Shown here: one piece after another, positions 1 to 11,800 of the stretch
Numbering within the stretch: the first letter of the stretch is position 1
Layout: every line of letters starts with the position of its first letter
Assembly (NCBI RefSeq): GCF_900115085.1
Contig: NZ_FOVF01000008.1
Span: forward strand, 79,584 to 143,583
Length of the DNA stretch: 64,000 bases
Direction of reading: 5' to 3'
DNA from: Dokdonella immobilis
Lineage (GTDB): Bacteria > Pseudomonadota > Gammaproteobacteria > Xanthomonadales > Rhodanobacteraceae
Notes under the pieces: generated by a model
Seen by the model: only the letters and a program-made list of their open reading frames with translations
Databases searched by the model: none
Told to the model about the DNA's origin: nothing
Made by a program: the position numbers and the translations under genes

Positions 1-46
1 CGGGTGTAGGCTTGCTTTTCCCGTCAAGCCGACGCATATCGCCTCG

Positions 47-4672
<4,626 letters not shown>

Positions 4673-4786
4673 TCCGCCAGCGAAGTCGGATTGGCAAGCA
4701 TCAGCTGTGCGAGAATCCGGCATGCGGAACCGCATACAGTACCGACGATTCTGCCCGCGCTGCCCCATCACCCAGGGAGTACCGCC

Positions 4787-5071
4787 ATGATTCGCATCGC
4801 CCTTGCATTCGCCCTGTTCATCCTCGCCGGCGCCTTGACCCCCTCGTCGGTGCGCGCCGATTCCGGCGCCGACGCAAGCTTCCAGGGTGAGCTCAAATCC
4901 ATCCTCGCCCGTGGACTGGAGTCGAAGCGCGGCATCGTGTTCCACATCAATGGCCAGGAGGTGGCGGGCGTCGTCAAGCGCATCCTGTCCGATGCCGTCA
5001 TCGTCGCCAACCAGCAGAATGCGACCGTGCTGATCCGCCTCGATCGCATCGATGCGGTGGCCCTGGATTGA
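4787..5071 (+). CDS. Small exported protein with Sm/Hfq-like pattern
   Basis: 94 residues. The ATG at 4787 follows GGGAG at a good distance. Residues 1-23 form a signal peptide (MIRIALAFALFILAGALTP, then an SVRA-type cleavage region). The mature part is one small beta-rich domain. Its stretch GIVFHINGQEVAGVV, then SDAVIVANQ, then VLIRLDRIDAVAL, follows the hydrophobic/Asn-Gly/Gly spacing of an Sm or Hfq-like fold (compare the NG...G and D.FVILL...I..V pattern of Hfq). That resemblance is my inference from the pattern; the Hfq YKH motif is absent and the protein would act outside the cytoplasm. The next gene lies about 75 bases downstream and may be cotranscribed. Function unknown. Confidence 0.72.
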   Translation: MIRIALAFALFILAGALTPSSVRADSGADASFQGELKSILARGLESKRGIVFHINGQEVAGVVKRILSDAVIVANQQNATVLIRLDRIDAVALD

Positions 5072-5145
5072 CCGATCCGGCCGGGCCGTACCGGGCCCGG
5101 CCGCGCGGATGCCTCCAGGCCGTCCGCGAACCGGTCGCCGCAGCG

Positions 5146-5538
5146 ATGAACGAGGCCACGTTCAACGAGTTCCTGCTCGCCTTCCCGATGCGGCGCACGC
5201 GCGCTGCCCAGCTCGACGCGGACCTCGCGACGACCCCGGCCCTGCTCGACATCCTGTTCCTCTGGGGTCGCGACTGCGTGAACTGCGAGATCGCCAAGGC
5301 CGCCATGCTCGCCGCGGGTCCGCGCTTCCACTGGGTCGATGTGCGCTGGCTGCATGCCAACGTCTACTCCGATCCTGACATGGCCACGCGATTCGGCTTG
5401 CATGGCGTTCCGACCTTCTTCGTTTTCCATCACGCACGCCGGCTGGGAAGGATCACCGAATGGCCGGGCGCCGATGCGTTCGTCGGCGCGATCGAGCACC
5501 AGCGCGCGCGCCTGATCGCCGCGGCCGCCGCGCGCTGA
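5146..5538 (+). CDS. Thioredoxin-fold protein
   Basis: 130 residues with a thioredoxin-like layout: a beta strand ending in an active-site-like motif LFLWGRDCVNCEIAKAAM (CxxC near residue 46), and the cis-proline strand GVPTFFVFHHARRLGRI near residue 88. No signal peptide is seen from this start, so it is probably cytoplasmic. An in-frame TTG at 5068 overlaps the upstream stop codon (TTGA) and could start a 156-residue version; I prefer ATG 5146 because homology-like sequence begins there and neither site has a convincing Shine-Dalgarno sequence. The family is clear from CxxC and Gly-Val-Pro-Thr. The partner is unknown. Confidence 0.8.
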   Translation: MNEATFNEFLLAFPMRRTRAAQLDADLATTPALLDILFLWGRDCVNCEIAKAAMLAAGPRFHWVDVRWLHANVYSDPDMATRFGLHGVPTFFVFHHARRLGRITEWPGADAFVGAIEHQRARLIAAAAAR

Positions 5539-5574
5539 GTCCGCGGTCCGGCGCGGATTCGCGGACGAGCGCGA

Positions 5575-6213
5575 TCAGCCGTCTTCGCCGGTCAGCACGA
5601 CGTCGGCACGGCGCTGCGCGAACAGGCCGACCGTCACCACGCCGACGATCTGGTTGATCTCGCGTTCGAGGGCCACGGGGTCGGTGATGCGCAGGTTGTG
5701 CACGTCGAGGATCCAGTTGCCGTTGTCGGTGACGACGCCGTCGCGCCAGACCGGCTGGCCGCCGAGCAGCACGAGCTGGCGGGCGACGTGGCTGCGCGCC
5801 ATCGGAATCACTTCGACCGGAAGCGGGAACCTGCCGAGCACCTCGACACGCTTGCTCGGGTCGATGATGCAGACGAACTGGCGCGAGACCGCGGCAATGA
5901 TCTTCTCGCGGGTCAGCGCGGCGCCACCGCCCTTGATCAGGCAGCGATTCGGATCGCACTCGTCGGCGCCGTCGACATACAGGGCGAGCTCGCCGACCGA
6001 ATTGAGATCGACCAGCGGTATGCCGCGCTCCCTGAGCAGACGGCTCGACTGTTCCGAGCTCGAAACCGCGGCTTCGATGTCGCCGCGGCGCTCGCCCAGG
6101 GCATCGATGAAGTGGGCCACGGTCGAACCGGTGCCGACGCCGACGATCATGCCGGGTTCGACGAATCGCATGGCGGCACGGCCGGCGCGGCGCTTGCCTT
6201 CTTCCTGGGACAT
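5575..6213 (-). CDS. rpiA: Ribose-5-phosphate isomerase A
   Basis: Interconverts ribose 5-phosphate and ribulose 5-phosphate in the pentose phosphate pathway. The product of 212 residues fits the usual RpiA length of about 215-220. Signature segments are the phosphate loop [12 protein letters not shown] near residue 28, the active-site segment YVDGADECD near 85 and [14 protein letters not shown] just after, with the catalytic Asp/Glu/Lys set in place. ATG 6213 is chosen because GGAG lies 8 bases upstream and the protein start [11 protein letters not shown] matches family N termini; an upstream extension is possible but would be non-homologous. The gene faces the thioredoxin-fold gene, with a weak hairpin (7-bp arms at 5539 and 5560) between the two stops. 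Confidence 0.95.
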   Translation of the reverse strand: MSQEEGKRRAGRAAMRFVEPGMIVGVGTGSTVAHFIDALGERRGDIEAAVSSSEQSSRLLRERGIPLVDLNSVGELALYVDGADECDPNRCLIKGGGAALTREKIIAAVSRQFVCIIDPSKRVEVLGRFPLPVEVIPMARSHVARQLVLLGGQPVWRDGVVTDNGNWILDVHNLRITDPVALEREINQIVGVVTVGLFAQRRADVVLTGEDG

Positions 6214-6315
6214 GGGGCTGGCTCCAGAGGAATGGAAAATGGAAATGTCGTTGCAACGTATCGGGGGACGCCGACGGCTGCCGGCGAGCGGCTCGCCTTG
6301 CCCGCGTCTATCCAC

Positions 6316-6780
6316 TCACTGCATTTCGAGATCGATGATGAAGTCCCAGTGCGCACGCGTCACCGGCATCACCGAGAGCCGGTTGCCGCGCCGGACCAAG
6401 GTGAATTCCGAGAGTTCGTCGTGGTCCTTCAGCTCGGCGAGGCTGATCGTGCGCACCAGTTTGCGCACATAGCGCACGTCGATGGCTAGCCAGCGGGGTT
6501 CTTCGCGCTTGCTGGCAGGGTCATAGTAGTCGCTGCGCTTGTCGAACTGGGTCGGATCGGGAAACGTCGTGCTCGCCACTTCGGCGATGCCGACCACGCC
6601 CGGCTCCGGGCAGTTGGAGTGGTAGAACAGGATGCCGTCGCCGATCTGCATGCCGTCACGCATGAAGTTGCGTGCCTGGTAGTTGCGGATACCGGTCCAG
6701 GGCTCGACCTTGACCTTGGCCAGGGCGTCGATCGAAAACTCTTCTGGTTCGCTCTTGATCAACCAGTATCGCTTGGTCAT
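6316..6780 (-). CDS. EVE domain-containing protein
   Basis: 154 residues filled by one EVE (PUA-like) domain, opening MTKRYWLIKSEPEEFSIDAL and containing WTGIRNYQARNFMRDGMQIGD and FYHSNCPEPGVVGIAEV. EVE domains are thought to bind modified bases in DNA or RNA; the specific ligand here is unknown. The ATG is preceded by GGGGAAGCC. Oddly, this start segment (Shine-Dalgarno, ATG and the first dozen codons) is present three times in tandem with a 53-base period, so two further ATGs with equally good ribosome sites lie upstream at 6833 and 6886, in other frames. rpiA follows about 100 bases downstream on the same strand. Confidence 0.92.
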   Translation of the reverse strand: MTKRYWLIKSEPEEFSIDALAKVKVEPWTGIRNYQARNFMRDGMQIGDGILFYHSNCPEPGVVGIAEVASTTFPDPTQFDKRSDYYDPASKREEPRWLAIDVRYVRKLVRTISLAELKDHDELSEFTLVRRGNRLSVMPVTRAHWDFIIDLEMQ

Positions 6781-6904
6781 GGCTTCCCCGAGGCGGTTGG
6801 TTCGCTCTTGGTCAACCCGTAGCGCTTGGTCATGGCTTCCCCATGAAGGCTGGTTCGCTCTCGATCAATCCATGGCGCCTGGTCATGGCATCCCTCCAGA
6901 AGTT
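6746..6904 (-). repeat. Three 53-bp tandem copies of the EVE gene start
   Basis: The segment from GGTTCGCTCTTGATCAACC through the ATG and the GGGGAAGCC ribosome site recurs with starts at 6746, 6799 and 6852 (period exactly 53). Translated separately, the copies give MTKRYWLIKSEPE, MTKRYGLTKSEPTASGKP and MTRRHGLIESEPAFMGKP. Since 53 is not a multiple of three, the two upstream starts are out of frame with the gene; the middle one ends in a TGA overlapping the true ATG (ATGA). Confidence 0.9.
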
Positions 6905-7141
6905 CGTCACGGCCACCGGCTGCGGCCCGAATCGCTCGACCATCAACCCGGATGGCTTCGCCATTCTTGCCGGCTTTCGGGGTGAATTCAAAGGGCCGCG
7001 CACCAACCTCGTTCGGACGGAAAGGTGTCCGCTGCCGCACGCCCGAACCTGACAATACGCAGCCGGTTGAACGCCTGCCAGACCGGCCCGCATGCGGCCT
7101 TCGCCGTTCAGTTATCTGTCCCGTCGTGTTCCGATGCCCCC
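6905..7141. other. Non-coding stretch upstream of EVE gene
   Basis: Together with the tandem copies and the following palindromic repeat this makes about 535 bases without a credible gene. Open frames exist on both strands but lack ribosome sites, recognisable domains and family-like composition. The promoter of the EVE gene should lie here or within the tandem copies; I could not pick a convincing -35/-10 pair. Confidence 0.5.
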
Positions 7142-7316
7142 GGGAGCCTCTGGACACGTGGCACAACCGTCACGACACCTGCCTGCGTGCAGATCGCGGC
7201 GCGCCGACGCAGACAGACTGGCCGTCTTTCAAGGCGGCGCAACAACGAGCTGCGCGCAGGCAGGCGTCGCCCAATCGATTGATTCAATGGAACGCGGGTG
7301 GTGTTCAGAGGCTCCC
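7142..7316. repeat. Palindromic MITE-like element, copy A
   Basis: The ends GGGAGCCTCTGGACAC (7142-7157) and GTGTTCAGAGGCTCCC (7301-7316) are inverted repeats with one mismatch. Inside are second arms (CGACACCTGCCTGCG and CGCGCAGGCAGGCGTCG) and the segment GATTGATTCAATG, all shared with copy B at 37959. About 75 bases of unrelated sequence lie between the inner arms. The right end abuts and overlaps the TAG stop codon of fau. No transposase is encoded. Confidence 0.75.
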
Positions 7317-7915
7317 TAGGATTCCCAGCAGTCGATCAGCCCGCGTTCGGTCGCGACATAATCGAGTCGGACGTCCCATGGAGCCAGCTCGATGAGGTCG
7401 AGTTCCTGGGCCGAATAGGCGATGCCGACCAGCAGCGGGCGGGTCGCCTCGCTGCGCTCGCGCAGGAAGGCGAAACTCGCATCGTAATAGCCTCCGCCGT
7501 AGCCGATGCGCCCGCCGCGGCGGTCGAATCCGAGCAAGGGCAGCAGGACGATATCGAGATCCGCGGGCTCGAGCAGGTCTTCCTTCGTGCACACCGGTTC
7601 GGGAATGCCGTAGCGGTTCGATTCGAGGTCGGCGCCGGATTTCCAGGGCACGAAGGAGAGCTGGCGGGGGCCGGTAATGCGCGGCAGGCAATATTGCTGG
7701 TCGCGACGCGCGAGGTTCGACACCACGATGTGCAGCGGCAGCTCGCCATCGATCGCCCAGTAGCCGGCGATCCGATGATCGACGAGAAAATCGGCCAGCT
7801 GTTCCAGCGATTCGGCGACGCCATTGGCTGCGGCGATACGCTCGCTGGCATGCAGGGCCTTGCGCCGCGCGCGCAGTTCGGCACGCAGGGATTGGCGCGC
7901 ATCGTCGACCGTCAT
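7316..7915 (-). CDS. fau: 5-formyltetrahydrofolate cyclo-ligase
   Basis: Converts 5-formyltetrahydrofolate to 5,10-methenyltetrahydrofolate using ATP, in folate one-carbon recycling. 199 residues, the normal length. The diagnostic C-terminal motif GRIGYGGGYYD lies near residue 137, and the LPLLGFD strand precedes it. The gene sits directly downstream of the 6S RNA gene, the arrangement known from many gammaproteobacteria (zapA - ssrS - fau/ygfA), so some of its mRNA may come by readthrough of 6S RNA. Its TAG stop lies on the boundary of palindromic element A, which suggests the element inserted exactly at, or created, the gene end. Confidence 0.95.
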   Translation of the reverse strand: MTVDDARQSLRAELRARRKALHASERIAAANGVAESLEQLADFLVDHRIAGYWAIDGELPLHIVVSNLARRDQQYCLPRITGPRQLSFVPWKSGADLESNRYGIPEPVCTKEDLLEPADLDIVLLPLLGFDRRGGRIGYGGGYYDASFAFLRERSEATRPLLVGIAYSAQELDLIELAPWDVRLDYVATERGLIDCWES

Positions 7916-7939
7916 GCTGCCAACACGAAAAGGAAAGGG

Positions 7940-8132
7940 GTGGCGTCCTCCGCCATGCCGATGCGCATCTAACGACCTTGAACCGATCGGTTCAGGTGGG
8001 AAGGTCTGGCACGGTCATCAGGCTTTCCGCTCGGGGCGGACTTGCACACCGACCTGTACGTAACCGACCCGGGGTCGCTACAGGAACAAGGCAAAATGTT
8101 GAATGAGCTGTCGGACACTGCCGAGGACACCG
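7940..8132 (-). ncRNA. ssrS: 6S RNA
   Basis: A roughly 190-nt RNA that mimics an open promoter and binds sigma-70 RNA polymerase. Position (between zapA and fau) and sequence both support it. The 5' end GGTGTCCTC pairs with 3' GAGGACGCC to close the rod. Near the 3' side CACCTGAACCGATCGGTTCAAGG parallels the E. coli CACCTTGAACCAAGGGTTCAAGG block in position and form, followed by a GCGGCA-like stretch (GGCATGGCGGAGG). The ends are approximate: 5' end inferred from the -10 box at 8139-8144, 3' end from the terminal stem. Confidence 0.85.
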
Positions 8133-8136
8133 GGGT

Positions 8137-8433
8137 CTATTGTAGTGATGTCGGCAAACCCGCTTCAAGCTTTGTCTTGATCGCTTGCAGATGCTGTGCC
8201 AGGTTTTCGCTGCTGCTCGCCTGCTGCTGCTGCTGATCGAGCAGTTCATGGGCGATGTTCAGCCCGGCCAGGATAGCAATGCGTTCGAGGCCACCGCCGC
8301 GGTGGCTGTCGCGCAGCTCGCGCAACTTGCCGTCCAGGTAGGCGGCAGCGGCGACCAGGCCCTTGCGCTCCTCGGGCTTGCAGGCGATCAGGTATTCCCG
8401 ATCAAGGATTCGTACCGCGACCGGGTCACTCAT
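8137..8433 (-). CDS. zapA: Cell division protein ZapA
   Basis: 98-residue FtsZ-ring associated protein that bundles FtsZ filaments. It has the ZapA pattern: an N-terminal strand VAVRILDREYLIACKPEE, then YLDGKLRELRDS and the helix ERIAILAGLNIAHELL, then a Gln-rich coiled-coil helix (LLDQQQQQASSSENL). Its ATG overlaps the stop of the upstream small coiled-coil gene (ATGA), so the two are translationally coupled. 6S RNA follows, as in E. coli. The ATG at 8433 gives the family N terminus MSDPVAVRI; longer frames upstream are shadows. Confidence 0.93.
   Translation of the reverse strand: MSDPVAVRILDREYLIACKPEERKGLVAAAAYLDGKLRELRDSHRGGGLERIAILAGLNIAHELLDQQQQQASSSENLAQHLQAIKTKLEAGLPTSLQ
8139..8144 (-). 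promoter_or_regulatory. -10 box of the 6S RNA gene
   Basis: TACAAT on the minus strand, placed about 7 bases before the inferred 6S RNA 5' end near 8132. It overlaps the last bases of zapA (stop codon 8137-8139), so the 6S promoter lies within the zapA 3' end. Confidence 0.55.
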
Positions 8434-8639
8434 GCCTGGTTCTGCTCCAGCGATTTGAGACGGCCGATCATCGCCTCGACCCGGGCCCGCGCCTGTTCGT
8501 TGCGAGCGATCAATCCGGCCCGTTCGCTGGCCAGCTGTTCCTGGCTCTGGCGCAAGCTGCGGTTTTCCTCGCTCAGGCGCCGGCACAGTTCGACCAGCTG
8601 GTCGACGCGGGCGGCGATTTCGGCGACGGTATTCTGCAT
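8430..8639 (-). CDS. ZapB-like short coiled-coil protein (TIGR02449 type)
   Basis: 69 residues, almost entirely a heptad-patterned helix (QLVELCRRLSEENRSLRQSQ, then ASERAGLIARNEQARARVEAMIGRLKSLEQ). Such proteins lie directly upstream of zapA in Xanthomonadales and relatives and are presumed cell-division accessory proteins like ZapB; function is inferred from context. I chose ATG 8639 for length and the GAGAACGAG sequence upstream. ATG 8657 (six residues longer) is an alternative: a TATAGT box on the minus strand at 8665-8670 would put transcription almost at that ATG, making it leaderless. Confidence 0.8.
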   Translation of the reverse strand: MQNTVAEIAARVDQLVELCRRLSEENRSLRQSQEQLASERAGLIARNEQARARVEAMIGRLKSLEQNQA

Positions 8640-8810
8640 CGGCTCGTTCTCGGGCATGGCAGGAACTATACACCGGTGGACGGGCATTGCCTCGACGCGG
8701 TCGACACTTGCCCGGATCGCCGACAAGCCCCCTGGCGAGCGCCTCTGTGCAGCCCCGACCCGGCCCCGGCGACGCGCCCGCGGACCCCGCAATTCGCACG
8801 TACGGCCCGG

Positions 8811-11800
8811 CTACTTGTTGTCATCGAGCACCTCCTGGCGCCGCCGCGCGCGGTCGCGCAGGAACACGAAGCACTGCTCGGGCGGCAGCGGCGTCGACAG
8901 CCAGTGGCCCTGGATCTCGTCGCAGCCCTGCTCGCGCAGGTATTCGGCCTGCTCGGCCGTTTCCACGCCCTCGGCGACCACGTTGAGGCCGAGCGAATGG
9001 GCCATGTTGATGACGGTCGCGGTGATCGCCTCGTCGTCCGGATCGGTGGTGATGTCGCCGACGAATTCCTTGTCGATCTTGAGCGCATCGATCGGCAGCC
9101 GGCGCAGGTAGCTCAGCGACGAGTAGCCGGTGCCGAAATCGTCGATCGACAGGGTCACGCCGACCGCCTTGAGCTGGCGCAGCGTGCTGATCGACTGTTC
9201 GGCGTTGGCCATGATCACGCTCTCGGTCAGCTCGAGTTCGAGCTGGTTCGGCGCCATGTCGTTTTCGGCGAGGATGTCGCACAGGCGCTGGGTCAGGTCG
9301 CCGCGCTGCAGCTGCAGCACGGAAAGATTGACCGACATCGAGATGTCACGCAGGCCGTCGCGGTGCCATTGCGAGAGTTGCTCGCAGGCCCTGACCAGGA
9401 CCCAGTCGCCGATCTCGATGATCATCCCGGACTCCTCGGCGACCGGGATGAAGGTGACCGGGGAAATCTCGCCGAGGTCCTGGCTGTTCCAGCGCAGCAG
9501 GGCCTCGACGCCGGTGATGCGTTCGTCGAGCAGGGACAGCTTGGGCTGGTAGACCAGGCTGAATTCGCCGCGCTCCATGGCCTTGCGCAGCGCACCGACC
9601 AGGGTCGCGCGCATGCGCGCCGCGGCATCCATGGTTTCGGTGTAGACCATGTAGGTCTTGCGGCCGCGATCCTTGGCCTGGTACATGGCCGTGTCGGCGA
9701 ACTTGAGCAGGTCGGTCGGCGTCTGCGCGTGATCGGGATAGAGGCTGATGCCGATCGACGGCGAGATGACCACGTCCTGGCCATCGTTCAGCTCGAGCGG
9801 CTTCTCGAAGGCGGTGATCAGCTTCATGGCGACGCGCTCGGCCTCGCCGGCATCGGCCAGTTCCTCGAGCACGACCGTGAACTCGTCGCCGCCGATGCGG
9901 GCCACGGTATCGCCGTCGCGGACGTTGTCGCGCAAACGGCTGCCGGCCGCCTTGAGCATGCGGTCGCCGGCGGCGTGGCCCATCGAATCGTTGACGTGCT
10001 TGAAGCGGTCGAGATCGAGAAACAGCACGGCCACCTTGCGCCCGCCACGGCGCGCGCGAATCACGGCGTGACCGAGCCGCTCCGAGAGCAGGGTGCGGTT
10101 GGGCAATCCGGTCAGGGTGTCGTAATTCGCCAGGTAGCGCAGTTCCTGCTCGGTCCGCTTGCGTTCGGTGATGTCGGTGAGGACGCCGATGTAGTGCGTG
10201 CGCTGGCCTTGCGCGTCGCGCACCTCCGAGCTTTGCAGCCAGCACAGGAATTCCTCGCCGTCCTTGCGGCGCTGCCACAGCTCGCCGCGCCAGAGGCCTT
10301 CGCGCATGACCGAATCGCGCAGGTTCTGGTAGTACTCCGGGGAGTGTTGCGCGCAATTGAGCAAAGCCACGGAACGCCCGACGACCTCGTGTTCCTGCCA
10401 GCCGGTGATCCGGGTGAATGCCGGGTTCACCGAAACGAACTTGAACTCGAGGTCGCAGACCGTGACCGCCTCGCGCATGCTGCTGATCACTTCCTGGACG
10501 ATGCGGCGCTCGCGCTCGGCTTCGCGCGAAGCCGTGATGTTGCGCGCGGTGCCGCAGATGCGCAGCGGCCGCCCCTGCTCGTTGCGCTCTACGATCTTGC
10601 CGCGCGCCAGCACCCAGATCCATTTGTCCTTGCGAACGCGCACCCGCTGCTCGGATTCGAACAGGGCGACCTTGTTGCTGATGTGATCGTCGAGCCGCTG
10701 GGCAATGGCGCGCTGGTCGTCCGGATGCACGTGTTCGCGCACCCAGTCGTAGACCGAATGGATTTCCTCGCGCTGGCTGGCCTGGGTGCGTGCCGCGCTG
10801 AGTCGGACCAGCACGCCGGAGTCCATGTTGAGATCCCAGAATTCGTCGCTGGAACCCCACAGGGCCAGGCGCAGGCGCTGTTCGCGCTCCTCCAGTTCGC
10901 GGGCGTGCTGGCGCTGGGCCTGGCGCTGGCGCCGCATCGCCCACCAGAATGCCAGCGCGATCAGAAGTCCCGCGCCGGCATAGGCGATCCTCATCGCCCG
11001 CGTGTTCCACCAGGCCGGCTCGACCTGCAGCTCGACGGACGCTCCGGTATCGCCCCAGTGCCCGTCGTGGTTGCTGGCCAGCACGCGGAATTTGTAACGC
11101 CCGGCATCGAGGTTGGTGTAGGTGGCCTCGTGGCGCGTACCTGCATCGACCCAGTCTTCGTCGAAGCCTTCGAGGCGATAGCGGAAGCGGTTGCGTTCGG
11201 GCGCAGTGTAGTCGAGTGCGGCAAAACTGAAATGGATGAGACGGTCGACCTGCTTCATGTGCAATGGCTGTCCGGCAAGCACCCTGACCGGATCGGCATC
11301 GCCGATACGAACCTCGTTGATCTCCACCGGAGCGACGAATCGGCTCGCCGCGACGGCTCCCGGCTTGACCAGATTGAGGCCGTTGATTCCACCGAAGGCA
11401 AACTCGCCGCTGCGCAGTACGGCGACGGCGCCACCGTTGAACTCCTGGCCCTGCAGGCCGTCCTTGACCGAGAACGGGTGCACCGCGCCGGTGTTGCGGT
11501 CGTAAGAGGCGATGCCGCGATTCGAGCTCAGCCAGAGGCGGCCCATGCCGTCTTCGAGGATGCCGTAGATGGTCGCATCGGGCAGGCCGTCGCGCTGGAG
11601 GACGCGGTCGAACCGGGGCGAGACGGCATCCGCGTCGATGAGCCGGTTGAGGCCGCTGTGGGTACCGATCCAGAACGTCCCGTCATCGCTTTCGTGGATC
11701 GAGCGCACGATGTTTCCGGACAGCGAGTGCGGATCACCGGGCACGAATCTGACCGTGCGCACCTGGTCGGATTGCGGATCGATGATGTTGAGTCCATCGA

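Noticed and set aside
6777..7166. A 129-codon ORF upstream of the EVE gene, ending in ATGA at its start
   Set aside because: It contains the duplicated EVE start copies in another frame and otherwise reads as non-coding; no ribosome site or domain.
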